DNA from: Cupriavidus gilardii
GTDB taxonomy: Bacteria > Pseudomonadota > Gammaproteobacteria > Burkholderiales > Burkholderiaceae
Length of the DNA: 64,000 bases
Direction: 5' to 3'
NCBI RefSeq assembly: GCF_008801915.1
Contig: NZ_VZOV01000006.1
Coordinates: 124,001 to 188,000 of the forward strand
Below are positions 29,151-37,888 of the stretch, piece by piece (positions within the stretch are counted from its first letter, which is position 1; every line of letters begins with the position of its first letter). Made by a program: the position numbers and the translations under genes. The notes below the pieces were generated by a model. The model worked only from the letters and a program-made list of their open reading frames with translations, had not been told where the DNA came from and searched no databases.

Positions 29151-29837
29151 ATGAATACCGATTCCGCTCGCGACCGCATCTTCGCCCGTATCCGTGCCGC
29201 CCAGGGGCGGCCGGCGCAGCCGACCCGGGGCGAGCGCGAGGCGGTGGCCGACTATCTGGCGCGCCATCCGCAGGGGCCGCGTCCCGGCGTGGCCGGCGAT
29301 CTGGTCGAAGCCTTCAGCGTGCAGGCGCGCAAGATGGCGTCCACCGTCGAGCGCGTCGCCACGCTGGCCGACGTGCCGGCGGCGGTGGCGCACTACCTGA
29401 GCGGCCTGGCCTTGCCGCCGCGCGCGGTCGCCTGGCCGGCGCTCGGTGCGCTCGACTGGCAGGCGCAGGGGATTGCGGTCGAAGCGCGGCCGCCGCTGCG
29501 CGATCCGCAGGCCGACCGCGAGCATGGCGATCTGGTCGGCATCACCGGCTGCTTCTGCGCGATCGCCGAGACCGGTTCGCTGATGCTGCTGTCGGGACCG
29601 GAGACCTTCGCCTCCGGTGCGCTGCTGCCCGAGACCCATATCGCGGTGGTGCCGGCCGGCCGCATCGTCGCCGATCTCGAGGAAGCCTTCGCGCTGGTAC
29701 GCGCCGAGCGCGGCGAGCTGCCGCGCGCGACCAACATCATCAGCGGTCCGTCCCGTACCGGCGATATCGAACAGACCATCGTGCTTGGCGCGCACGGCCC
29801 GTATCGCGTGCACGTGGTGCTGGTCGAGCAGGCCTGA
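29151..29837 (+). CDS. LutC/YkgG family (LUD domain) protein
   Basis: The 228-residue protein has the LUD-domain pattern (GITGCFCAIAETGSLMLLSG, ETHIAVVPAGRIVADLEEAF, NIISGPSRTGDIEQTIVLGAHGP). In Bacillus, LutC with the Fe-S proteins LutA and LutB oxidises L-lactate. Here no lutA or lutB is adjacent: the neighbours are pncB and an antiporter. It could join a complex encoded elsewhere or have another role. The ATG at 29151 starts MNTDSARDRIFARIR, the family start. Confidence 0.88.
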   Translation: MNTDSARDRIFARIRAAQGRPAQPTRGEREAVADYLARHPQGPRPGVAGDLVEAFSVQARKMASTVERVATLADVPAAVAHYLSGLALPPRAVAWPALGALDWQAQGIAVEARPPLRDPQADREHGDLVGITGCFCAIAETGSLMLLSGPETFASGALLPETHIAVVPAGRIVADLEEAFALVRAERGELPRATNIISGPSRTGDIEQTIVLGAHGPYRVHVVLVEQA

Positions 29838-29961
29838 GGACGTCCGTCGCCTGGCACGCGCCGGCTGCGTGACGCGCGCGCCCGCACCCGCATCCATGCG
29901 CGGCCGCTTCCGCAAGGGGCGGCCGGCATCGCCCAATTCGAATATCAGGAGACCGAACACG

Positions 29962-31404
29962 ATGCAGTCTGTCCTTGCGCGCACCATGCCGTGGCGAACC
30001 ATCGCGCCGGCAGCCATGCTTTGGCTGGCGCCGTCGCTGGCCGGCGCCGCCGAGCTCGACGGCGCCACCCTGGGCCCGCTGTGGGCCTTGCCGTTCGCCG
30101 GCATCCTGCTGTCGATCGCGCTGTTCCCGCTGCTGGCGCCGCGCTTCTGGCATCACCACTTCGGCAAGGTCGCGGCCGCCTGGGGCCTGCTGTTCCTGGT
30201 GCCGTTCGCGCTGGCCTTCGGCACGCATGCCGCGGCGGCCAACGTCGTGCATGCGCTGCTGGCCGAGTACATTCCGTTCATCGTGCTGATCGGCGCGCTG
30301 TATATCGTGGCCGGGGGCATCTGCGTGCAAGGCAATCTGCATGGCACGCCGAAACTCAATACCGGCATCCTCGCGCTCGGCACGTGCCTTGCCAGCGTGA
30401 TGGGCACCACCGGCGCGGCGATGCTGCTGATCCGGCCGCTGCTGCGCGCCAACGACAACCGGCGCCATGTCGCGCACGTGGTGGTCTTCTTCATCTTCCT
30501 GGTCGCCAATGCCGGCGGCTCGCTGACGCCGCTGGGCGATCCGCCGCTGTTCCTCGGCTTCCTGAAGGGCGTCGAGTTCTTCTGGACCACGCGCCACATC
30601 TTCCCCGAGACGCTGTTCCTGTGCGCCGCGCTGCTGGCGATCTTCTATTTCGTCGATCGTTACTACTTTCTCAATCGCGAAGAAGAGCTGCCGCCGCGGC
30701 TCGATCCGACGCCGGATTCGCCGGGCATCCGCATCGAGGGCAAGGCCAATTTTGCGCTGCTGCTGGCGGTGATGGCGCTGGTGCTGATGAGCGGCCTGTG
30801 GAAGCCGGGCATCGAATTCGACGTACTGGGCACGGTGGTGCCGCTGCAGGCGCTGGTGCGCGACGTCGCGCTGGTGGTGGTGGCGCTGGTGTCGCTGGCC
30901 ATCACGCCGCACAGCGCGCGCGCCGGCAACGAGTTCAACTGGGATCCGATTCTCGAAGTCGGCAAGCTGTTCGCCGGCATCTTCCTGACGATCATCCCGG
31001 TGATCGCGATGCTGAAGGCGGGCACCGACGGCGCCTTCGCCGGCGTGATCCGCGCGGTCAGCGACAGCAACGGCCAGCCGATCGACGGCATGTACTTCTG
31101 GGCCACCGGCGTGCTGTCGTCGTTCCTCGACAACGCGCCGACCTACCTGGTGTTCTTCAATACCGCCGGCGGCGACGCGGCCACGCTGATGACGCGCGAC
31201 GCCACCACGCTGGCGGCGATCTCGGCCGGCGCGGTGTTCATGGGCGCCAACACCTATATCGGCAATGCGCCGAACCTGATGGTCAAGGCGATCGCCGAGA
31301 ATCGCGGCGTGCGCATGCCCAGCTTCTTCGGTTATATGCTGTGGTCCTGCGGCATCCTGGTGCCGCTGTTCGGGGTGATGACCCTGCTGTTCTTCCGCGT
31401 CTGA
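29962..31404 (+). CDS. Sodium:proton antiporter-like membrane protein (NhaD/CitMHS-like)
   Basis: The 480-residue protein has an N-terminal signal-like segment (ending LAGAAELDG) and about eleven membrane helices. It belongs to the ion-transporter superfamily, with motifs resembling NhaD/CitMHS (NAGGSLTPLGDPPLFLGFLKG, FLDNAPTYLVFFNTAGG, GAVFMGANTYIGNAPNLMVK). These are the two repeated helix-break regions. The ATG at 29962 has CAGGAG upstream. The open frame starts far earlier, in the shadow of the LutC-like gene. Na+/H+ exchange is a family-based guess; a carboxylate substrate is possible. Confidence 0.85.
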   Translation: MQSVLARTMPWRTIAPAAMLWLAPSLAGAAELDGATLGPLWALPFAGILLSIALFPLLAPRFWHHHFGKVAAAWGLLFLVPFALAFGTHAAAANVVHALLAEYIPFIVLIGALYIVAGGICVQGNLHGTPKLNTGILALGTCLASVMGTTGAAMLLIRPLLRANDNRRHVAHVVVFFIFLVANAGGSLTPLGDPPLFLGFLKGVEFFWTTRHIFPETLFLCAALLAIFYFVDRYYFLNREEELPPRLDPTPDSPGIRIEGKANFALLLAVMALVLMSGLWKPGIEFDVLGTVVPLQALVRDVALVVVALVSLAITPHSARAGNEFNWDPILEVGKLFAGIFLTIIPVIAMLKAGTDGAFAGVIRAVSDSNGQPIDGMYFWATGVLSSFLDNAPTYLVFFNTAGGDAATLMTRDATTLAAISAGAVFMGANTYIGNAPNLMVKAIAENRGVRMPSFFGYMLWSCGILVPLFGVMTLLFFRV

Positions 31405-31412
31405 GGTACACG

Positions 31413-32441
31413 ATGGCTTCGCAATCGCAATCGCAATCGCAATCCGCTTCGCGCCCCGCCGTGCTGGTCACGCGGGCGATCTTCCCCGATGTGATCGAAC
31501 GCCTCGCGCAGTATTTCGACGTCGATCACAACCAGCCCGACGTGCCGCTCGACGCCGCCGCGCTGAAGGCGCGCCTGGCCGGCAAGGCGGGTGTGCTGTC
31601 CAATGCCGCCGACCGCATCGACGCGGATTTGATCGGCGCGCTGCCGCAACTGCGCGCGGTCTGCAACATGGCGGTCGGCTACAACAATCTGGACCTGCCG
31701 GCGCTGACGGCGGCGGGCATCGTCGCCACCAACACGCCGGACGTGCTGACCGAGACCACCGCCGACTTCGGCTGGGCGCTGCTGATGGCGACCGCGCGGC
31801 GCGTCACCGAGTCCGAGCACTTCCTGCGCGCGGGCAAATGGGAGCGCTGGTCCTACGACATGTTCCTCGGCATGGACCTGCACGGCAGCACGCTGGGCAT
31901 CCTCGGCATGGGCCGCATCGGACAGGCGCTGGCGCGCCGCGCCGCCGGCTTCGGCATGACGGTGCTGTATCACAACCGCAGCCAGCTGCCGGCCGAGATC
32001 GAGCAGGGACTGGGCGCGCGCTATGTCGGCAAGGCCGAACTGCTGCGCGAGTCCGACCATCTGATGCTGGTGCTGCCCTATAGCGAGCAGAGCCACCATG
32101 CGATCGGCGCGGCCGAGCTGGCGCAGATGAAGCCCACCGCGACGCTGATCAACCTGGCACGCGGCGGCATCGTCGACGACGCGGCGCTGGCCGCGGCGCT
32201 GCGCGAGAAGCGCCTCTTCGCCGCGGGGCTGGACGTGTTCGAAGGCGAGCCGAAGGTCCATCCCGCGCTGCTCGAGGTGCCCAACGTCGTGCTGACCCCG
32301 CATATCGCCAGCGCCTCGGAGAAGACGCGGCGCGCGATGGCGAATCTGGCGGCCGACAATCTGATCGCGGCGCTGGGCGCCGGCCCCGATGCCGGCAGGC
32401 CGCCCTGCGCGCTGAACCCGGAAGTGCTGGCGCGCCGCTAG
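31413..32441 (+). CDS. D-2-hydroxyacid dehydrogenase (glyoxylate/hydroxypyruvate reductase-like)
   Basis: The 342-residue NAD(P)-dependent enzyme probably reduces glyoxylate or hydroxypyruvate to glycolate or D-glycerate. The nucleotide loop is GILGMGRIGQALARR. The catalytic Arg lies in NLARGGIVDD, the Glu in DVFEGEPKVHP and the His in LTPHIASAS. The first residues, MASQSQSQSQS, come from a hexamer repeat and are not part of the fold. It starts 8 bp after the antiporter stop, so the two are probably cotranscribed. Confidence 0.9.
   Translation: MASQSQSQSQSASRPAVLVTRAIFPDVIERLAQYFDVDHNQPDVPLDAAALKARLAGKAGVLSNAADRIDADLIGALPQLRAVCNMAVGYNNLDLPALTAAGIVATNTPDVLTETTADFGWALLMATARRVTESEHFLRAGKWERWSYDMFLGMDLHGSTLGILGMGRIGQALARRAAGFGMTVLYHNRSQLPAEIEQGLGARYVGKAELLRESDHLMLVLPYSEQSHHAIGAAELAQMKPTATLINLARGGIVDDAALAAALREKRLFAAGLDVFEGEPKVHPALLEVPNVVLTPHIASASEKTRRAMANLAADNLIAALGAGPDAGRPPCALNPEVLARR
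31419..31442 (+). repeat. In-frame hexamer repeat at the start of the hydroxyacid dehydrogenase gene
   Basis: Four copies of TCGCAA directly follow ATG-GCT and encode (Ser-Gln)4. The repeat lies within the first ten codons, where copy number could alter translation initiation without a frameshift. Confidence 0.9.
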
Positions 32442-32503
32442 CGCACCTTCGCCGTCGCGGTTGCCCTGGCCGCGGCGGCGCCCTGTTTCACGACCCCGTC
32501 CCG

Positions 32504-33883
32504 ATGTCCTCCTCCTCGCTGATTCTGATCGCCCTGGCGGCAATCCTGCTGCTGACCCTGCTGACGCTCGTCCTGCTGCTGACGCGCGGGCGTGACGGCG
32601 GCACCGCCGAACTGCTGCAACGTCTCGCCGACTGGCGCGAACGCGGTGAACGCGACAGCGAACGGCTCGAACGCAGCCTGCGCGGCGAGGTTGCCGAGGC
32701 CGCGCGACTCGGGCGCGACGAGACCAGCGAGCAGATGATGCGCTTCCAGCAGACGCTGTCGGCGCAGATGACGCATATCGCCACGCTGCAGAACAACCAG
32801 ATCGACATGTTCGCGCAGCAGCTGGCCAAGCTGACCGAATCGAACGAGCGGCGCCTGGGCGAGGTGCGCACCACGCTGGAGCAGAAGCTCAAGGACATCG
32901 AGGCCAATAACGCCGCCAGGCTCGACGAGATGCGGCGTACCGTCGACGAGAAGCTGCACGCGACGCTGGAGCAGCGGCTGGGCGAATCGTTCCGCATGGT
33001 GTCGGACCGGCTCGAGCAGGTGCACCGGGGCCTGGGCGAGATGCAGATGCTGGCGCAGGGCGTCGGCGACCTGAAGCGCGTGCTGACCAATGTGAAGACG
33101 CGCGGCACCTGGGGCGAGGTCCAACTGGAGATGCTGCTGCAGCAGATCCTGACGCCCGAGCAATACGCGCGCAACGTCGAGACCGTGCCGAATTCCGGCG
33201 CGCGGGTCGAGTTCGCGATCCGGCTGCCTGGCAAGGAGGTCGGCGTCGGCAACGCCGCCGGGAATGGCAACGGCACGGTCTGGCTGCCGATCGACGCCAA
33301 GTTTCCGAAGGAGCAGTACGAGCGGCTGACCGACGCGCAGGAACACGGCGATGTCGACGGCGTGGCCGCCGCCGGGCGCGAACTCGAAGTCGCGATCAAG
33401 CGCGAGGCGCAGACCATCGCCGAGAAGTACCTGTCGCCGCCGGCCACCACCGACTTCGCGATCCTGTTCCTGCCGACCGAGGGACTCTATGCCGAGGTGC
33501 TGCGCCGGCCGGGACTGACCGACCTGCTGCAGCGCAATCACCGCGTGACGGTGGCCGGCCCGACCACGCTGACCGCGGTGCTCAACAGCCTGCAGATGGG
33601 CTTTCGCACGCTGGCGCTGGAAAAGCGCTCCAGCGAGGTGTGGGAGGTGCTCGGCGCGGTCAAGACCGAGTTCGGCAAGTTCGGCGACGTGCTGGCGCGC
33701 ACCAGGGACACGCTCGAGCGCGCCGCCCGCAATATCGAGCAGGCCGAGGTGCGCAGCCGCCAGATGGCGCGCAAGCTGCGCAAGGTCGAGGCGTTGCCGT
33801 CGGAGGCGGCGGAGCAGCTGCTGGGCCTGCCGGAGGAGGACGACGGCGAGGCCGCGCCGAAAGATTCCGGCCCGCCGGCCTGA
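32504..33883 (+). CDS. rmuC: DNA recombination protein RmuC homologue
   Basis: RmuC limits recombination between inverted repeats in E. coli; its C-terminal part is predicted to be a nuclease-like fold. The 459-residue protein has an N-terminal membrane helix (about residues 5-26), a long coiled coil (about 35-190) and the conserved core (TRGTWGEVQLEMLLQQILTP, LPIDAKFPKEQYERL, FLPTEGLYAEVL). The start is the ATG at 32504, in front of the helix. A strong terminator follows. Confidence 0.93.
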   Translation: MSSSSLILIALAAILLLTLLTLVLLLTRGRDGGTAELLQRLADWRERGERDSERLERSLRGEVAEAARLGRDETSEQMMRFQQTLSAQMTHIATLQNNQIDMFAQQLAKLTESNERRLGEVRTTLEQKLKDIEANNAARLDEMRRTVDEKLHATLEQRLGESFRMVSDRLEQVHRGLGEMQMLAQGVGDLKRVLTNVKTRGTWGEVQLEMLLQQILTPEQYARNVETVPNSGARVEFAIRLPGKEVGVGNAAGNGNGTVWLPIDAKFPKEQYERLTDAQEHGDVDGVAAAGRELEVAIKREAQTIAEKYLSPPATTDFAILFLPTEGLYAEVLRRPGLTDLLQRNHRVTVAGPTTLTAVLNSLQMGFRTLALEKRSSEVWEVLGAVKTEFGKFGDVLARTRDTLERAARNIEQAEVRSRQMARKLRKVEALPSEAAEQLLGLPEEDDGEAAPKDSGPPA

Positions 33884-33911
33884 GCCAGCGGCAGCGTCGT
33901 GGCAAGAAAGC

Positions 33912-33944
33912 AAAAAAGCGCATCCATCGGGATGCGCTTTTTTT
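33912..33944 (+). terminator. Bidirectional terminator between rmuC and the small membrane protein gene
   Basis: A perfect 14-bp stem (33912-33925 with 33930-33943) closes on ATCG and has six A and seven T residues at its ends. It serves the convergent genes on both strands. Confidence 0.95.
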
Positions 33945-33971
33945 GTCGGGCGAGGGACGAACTGCCGGGGC

Positions 33972-34250
33972 TTATTGCCCGTCGTTCGGCAGATTGCGGA
34001 TCGTCACCTCGATGCCGCCGAAGCGGGCCGCCACCCAGTTGTAGGCCTTGCAGGCCAGCCACAGCAGGCCGAAGCCGACCAGCGCGTTCAGAATCAGCGC
34101 GGTGAACACCGTGATGCCGGGCAGATCGCCATAGCGGACAAAGGCCACGAACAACCCCATCGACACGATCGGCACCGAGAAGCACAGATAGACCAGGACG
34201 AGCGCGCGTGCGGTCTTGACGGGGTGGAGGTAAGCGATCTCCTGATTCAT
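33972..34250 (-). CDS. Hypothetical small membrane protein (92 aa)
   Basis: I do not recognise the family. The protein has two predicted membrane helices (about residues 14-36 and 46-69) and a polar C-terminus (FGGIEVTIRNLPNDGQ). The ATG at 34250 starts MNQEIAYLHPVKTARA, where TM prediction becomes sensible; the frame is open further upstream without features. It lies downstream of moeA on the same strand, separated by 185 bp that include a possible TACACT -10 box (34292-34287), so it may have its own promoter. Confidence 0.7.
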   Translation of the reverse strand: MNQEIAYLHPVKTARALVLVYLCFSVPIVSMGLFVAFVRYGDLPGITVFTALILNALVGFGLLWLACKAYNWVAARFGGIEVTIRNLPNDGQ

Positions 34251-34435
34251 GACAGCGTGGCAGTGGGGCAGAGTTGGGTTGCGGCAAGTGTAGCGAATGG
34301 GTGGCGTGGCGCATAGCCTCGCCCCGCCGGGCCGGCCAAAAGCGGCCGCCGGCACGGCTTCGGTAAGCAAAAAAACGACAGTGGAGCGGGGCGGTGCCGC
34401 CGTGCCGCGGTGGGGCGAATGGTGGGGCAGCGACC

Positions 34436-35767
34436 TTACAGCAGGCCCTCGAACAGCATGACCTCGACCGGATCGCCGGCCGCGACGCCGCCTTGCTCGT
34501 GTGCCAGCACGATGAAGCAGTTGGCCTCGCTCATCGAGCGCAGCACGCCCGAGCCCTGCTGGCCGGTGATGCGCACCTCCCACTGGCCGTCGGCGCCGCG
34601 CGCGAGGATGCCGCGCTGGTATTCGGTGCGGCCCGGCTTCTTGCGGATCGCCTGGGCGCTGCGCACGCGCATCAGCGGCGGCGGCGAGATGTCCGCGCCC
34701 ATCATCCGGTGCAGCGCGGCGCGGACGAAATGGTAGAAGGTCACCATCACCGCGACCGGATTGCCGGGCAGGCCGAACAGCAGCGCCTGATGGCCGTTCG
34801 ACGCGATGCGGCCGAAGGCCATCGGCCGGCCGGGGCGCATCGCGATTTTCCAGAAGGTCACGTCGCCGAGTTCGGCCATGATCTGCTTGGTGTAGTCGGC
34901 CTCGCCGACCGACACGCCGCCCGAGGTGATCACCGCATCCGCGTTTTCGCAGGCGCTGCGCAGCGCGGCCTCGAGCGCGGCGGGATCGTCGCGCACCACG
35001 CCCATGTCGATCAGATCGACATGCAGCCGTCGCAGCATGCCGTGCAGCGTGTAGCGGTTCGAGTCGTAGACGCAGCCGGCGTCGAGCGGCTCCCCGATCG
35101 AACGCAGCTCGTCGCCGGTCGAGAAGAAGGCCACGCGCAGCCGCCGCCGGACCTTGACCTCGGCGATGCCGAGCGAGGCCAGCAGGCCGAGGTCGGCGGG
35201 CTGCAGCACGCGGCCCTGCCTGAGCGCGGGTTTGCCGCGCGCCAGGTCTTCGCCGCGCAGGCGGCGGTTGTCGCCGGCCCGCACCGCGTCGGCGGCAAAG
35301 CGTACGGTCTCGCCTGCTGCCTCGCCTGCTGTCTCGCCCGCTGCCTCGCCCGCCCCCTGCGCTACGCGCTGCGTGAATTCCTGCGGGATTACCGTATCGC
35401 AGCCAGCCGGCATCACCGCGCCGGTCATGATCCGTACCGCCTCGCCGGCGGCCGGGACCAGGCCGTGCGCCTCGCCGGCCAGCGCCGTGCCGATGACGCG
35501 CAGCGTCACCTCGCCGCCGCTTGCAGCCTGCAGCGCGGCGCTGGCGAAGGCATAGCCGTCCATCGCCGAATTGTCGTGCGCCGGCACGTCGAGCGGCGAT
35601 ACGACGTCCTCGGCCAGCACCCGGTCCAGCGCCGCGCGGATCGCGACGTGCTCGATGCCGCTGACCGGTTCGACCACGTCGGCGATGATCCGGTTGGCCT
35701 GCGCCACCGGCAGCGCGCTGGGATCGTAGTCGGACAGGCAGGAGATCACGGATTGCAGGGACGGCAT
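34436..35767 (-). CDS. moeA: Molybdopterin molybdenumtransferase
   Basis: MoeA inserts molybdate into adenylylated molybdopterin in the last step of cofactor synthesis. The 443-residue protein has the regions PAHDNSAMDGYAF, MTGAVMPAGCDTVIPQE, FSTGDELRSIG and TSGGVSVGEADYTK, in family order. An Ala/Gly/Glu/Thr stretch at about residues 138-153 comes from four 12-bp repeats and is probably a surface loop. The start ATG is at 35767 (MPSLQSVISCLSDYDP). It is the third gene of the moaA-mobA-moeA unit. Confidence 0.95.
   Translation of the reverse strand: MPSLQSVISCLSDYDPSALPVAQANRIIADVVEPVSGIEHVAIRAALDRVLAEDVVSPLDVPAHDNSAMDGYAFASAALQAASGGEVTLRVIGTALAGEAHGLVPAAGEAVRIMTGAVMPAGCDTVIPQEFTQRVAQGAGEAAGETAGEAAGETVRFAADAVRAGDNRRLRGEDLARGKPALRQGRVLQPADLGLLASLGIAEVKVRRRLRVAFFSTGDELRSIGEPLDAGCVYDSNRYTLHGMLRRLHVDLIDMGVVRDDPAALEAALRSACENADAVITSGGVSVGEADYTKQIMAELGDVTFWKIAMRPGRPMAFGRIASNGHQALLFGLPGNPVAVMVTFYHFVRAALHRMMGADISPPPLMRVRSAQAIRKKPGRTEYQRGILARGADGQWEVRITGQQGSGVLRSMSEANCFIVLAHEQGGVAAGDPVEVMLFEGLL
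35307..35354 (-). repeat. Four tandem 12-bp repeats inside moeA
   Basis: Four imperfect copies of GYCTCGCCYGCT (plus-strand reading) lie head to tail at 35307-35354. On the coding strand they encode repeated Gly-Glu-Ala/Thr-Ala. The unit length keeps the frame. Confidence 0.9.
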
Positions 35768-35877
35768 GGCAGGGTTCGGGTAGGGATCAGATTCGGGGTT
35801 GGGTTCGGTTTGGGCGCAGCGGGTGCCGGTCGCAAAGCGGAGCCGCGGGCCGGCCGGGGCCGCGCTCTTTGCTCCGC

Positions 35878-36477
35878 TCAGCGCGCCTCGAAGGTACGCA
35901 GTTCGTCCAGCGTGTTGATATTGGCGAACGGCGCCGCGTCGTCGAACGGCACTTCGGCCAGCCGGTGCTGCGAGGCCCAGGCCTCGATCTTGCGGCCGCC
36001 GCCGTTCAGGAAGGCGACCAGGCTGTCCAGCGCGGTATGCGGCATCAGCAGGAACACCGGCTGGGTCTGGCGGCGGCCCTGCTCGTCGACGGTGACCGGC
36101 ATCGCCATCTCGGCCCCTTCGCGCTCGATCGCCTGCGCCAGCCGCGCCACCAGATCGGTCGGCAGGAACGGCGAATCGCACGGCGCGGTGACCATCCAGC
36201 GCGTCTGGCACTGTTCCAGGCCGGCCAGCATGCCGGCCAGCGGGCCGGCGAAGTCGGGCACCGAGTCGGTGACCACCGGCACGCCGAACGATTCGTAGGC
36301 GGCCAGATTGCGGTTGGCGTTGATCAGCAGCGCGCCGGTCTGCGGCGAGAGCCGCATCATCGTGTGCATCGCCATCGGCGCGCCACGCAGCGACTGCAGG
36401 CCCTTGTCGGTGCCGCCCATGCGGCTGCCGCGTCCGCCGGCCAGGATCAGGCCGGTAATGTCTTCGCGTTCGATCAT
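35878..36477 (-). CDS. mobA: Molybdenum cofactor guanylyltransferase
   Basis: MobA attaches GMP to molybdopterin to form the guanine dinucleotide cofactor used by DMSO-reductase-family enzymes. The 199-residue protein has the nucleotidyltransferase loop LILAGGRGSRMGGTDKGL at about residues 10-27 and the metal/GTP region APCDSPFLP. The start is the ATG at 36477. It lies between moaA (65 bp) and moeA (110 bp) on the same strand. Confidence 0.95.
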   Translation of the reverse strand: MIEREDITGLILAGGRGSRMGGTDKGLQSLRGAPMAMHTMMRLSPQTGALLINANRNLAAYESFGVPVVTDSVPDFAGPLAGMLAGLEQCQTRWMVTAPCDSPFLPTDLVARLAQAIEREGAEMAMPVTVDEQGRRQTQPVFLLMPHTALDSLVAFLNGGGRKIEAWASQHRLAEVPFDDAAPFANINTLDELRTFEAR

Positions 36478-36542
36478 CGCGGTGCAGAGAAAAAGGGGTG
36501 AAGCGTTGAAGCGTTGATGGGATCGGAGCCGGGGCGGCGCGC

Positions 36543-37667
36543 CTAGCCGCCGATATAGGACATCTCGATCTTGCGCGCCGCGCGGGCCGCGCGCACCTGC
36601 TCGTCGCCGCGCTGCTCCGAATAGTTGTCGGTGCGCTCGCGCCAGACGCCGGCGATCGCGTTGGCGATCTCGAGGTCGCTGTGCCCGTCGCGCAGCAGCG
36701 TGCGCAGATCGTAGCCCTCGGTGGCAAACAGGCACAGATAGAGCCGGCCCTCGGTCGACAGCCGGATGCGGCTGCAATCGCCGCAGAAGGCGTGCGTGAC
36801 GCTGGAGATTACGCCGATCTCGCCGGCGCCGTCGCGGTAGCGCCAGCGCTGCGCGGTCTCGCCGCTGTAGTTGGCCGCGATCGGCTCGAGCGGAAACTCC
36901 GCGTCGATGCGTGCGACCACTTCGTCCGACGGCAGCACCTCGTCCATGCGCCAGTGGTTGCTGGCGCCCACGTCCATGAACTCGATATAGCGGACGATGA
37001 TGCCGCTGCCGCGGAAATGGCGCGCCATCGGTACGATCTCGGCGTCGTTGGTGCCGCGCTTGACCACCATGTTGACCTTCAGCGGCGCCAGCCCGACCGC
37101 CTGTGCGGTCTCGATGCCCTTGAGCACGTCCGCCACGGCGAAGTCGACGTCGTTCATGCGGCGGAAGGTGGCGTCGTCGATCGCATCGAGGCTGACCGAG
37201 ACCCGCGTCAGCCCGGCGTCGCGCAGCGCACGCGCCTTGCGGGCCAGCAGCGAGGCATTGGTGGTCAGCGTCAGGTCCAGCGGCTTGCCGGCCGGCGTCT
37301 CGATGCGCGCCAGCATTTCGACCAGCTTCTCGATGTTCTTGCGCAGCAGCGGCTCGCCGCCGGTCAGCCGGATCTTCTCGACGCCATGGGCGACGAACAG
37401 GCGCGCGACGCGCTCGATCTCCTCGAAGCTGAGCAGCTCCGAATGCGGCAGGAAGGTGTAGTCCTTGTCGAACACCTCCTTCGGCATGCAGTAGACACAG
37501 CGGAAATTGCAGCGGTCGGTCACCGAGATGCGCAGGTCGTGCAGCGGGCGTCCGCGGCGGTCGGCCAGCAGCCCGCCCGGCGTTTCCAGCCGCGCGGGAA
37601 TCGCGGGCTTCATCGAGTGATAGCGATGCTCGCGCAGATCGAAGATGGGAATGACGGATTCGGTCAT
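36543..37667 (-). CDS. moaA: GTP 3',8-cyclase (molybdenum cofactor biosynthesis protein A)
   Basis: MoaA is the radical-SAM enzyme that starts molybdopterin synthesis from GTP. The radical-SAM cluster cysteines are Cys53, Cys57 and Cys60 (RCNFRCVYC). The C-terminal cluster cysteines lie in FCGDCSRIR and, 13 residues later, in LYLC. The 374-residue length includes an N-terminal extension of about 30 residues. An internal Met at residue 19 ([10 protein letters not shown]) is a possible alternative start. The protein ends with the conserved SYIGG. It heads the moaA-mobA-moeA unit. Confidence 0.96.
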   Translation of the reverse strand: MTESVIPIFDLREHRYHSMKPAIPARLETPGGLLADRRGRPLHDLRISVTDRCNFRCVYCMPKEVFDKDYTFLPHSELLSFEEIERVARLFVAHGVEKIRLTGGEPLLRKNIEKLVEMLARIETPAGKPLDLTLTTNASLLARKARALRDAGLTRVSVSLDAIDDATFRRMNDVDFAVADVLKGIETAQAVGLAPLKVNMVVKRGTNDAEIVPMARHFRGSGIIVRYIEFMDVGASNHWRMDEVLPSDEVVARIDAEFPLEPIAANYSGETAQRWRYRDGAGEIGVISSVTHAFCGDCSRIRLSTEGRLYLCLFATEGYDLRTLLRDGHSDLEIANAIAGVWRERTDNYSEQRGDEQVRAARAARKIEMSYIGG

Positions 37668-37769
37668 GTCGTGATAGGTCGCCGCCAGCCCGGCGCCGTT
37701 CTGCCGCCATTCTATCCGAGCTTGCGCCGAGGGATCGCCGGGACGGGCGGCGCACGCGTGCAGGCAAGG

Positions 37770-37798
37770 AAAAAGGGGACGGCGGTGCCGTCCCCTTT
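37770..37798 (-). terminator. Terminator downstream of rne
   Basis: On the minus strand a perfect 12-bp stem AAAGGGGACGGC/GCCGTCCCCTTT (37798-37787 with 37783-37772), loop ACC, ends in five T residues. It lies about 90 bp after the rne stop, beyond the repeat element. Confidence 0.85.
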
Positions 37799-37807
37799 GG
37801 CTCACAT

Positions 37808-37874
37808 CGTTTCCGCGCAGGCGGGAATGCAGCGTGCTGGAACGTCCCGGGTCCCCGCGCGCGGGGACGACGAG
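37808..37874. repeat. Intergenic inverted repeat (CGTCGTCCCCGCGCAGG family)
   Basis: TTTCCGCGCAGGCGGGAA and GGTCCCCGCGCGCGGGGAC form facing hairpins between the 3' end of rne and its terminator. They are diverged relatives of the element at 22475-22545. Confidence 0.75.
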
Positions 37875-37888
37875 ACGATCGCCACGCG

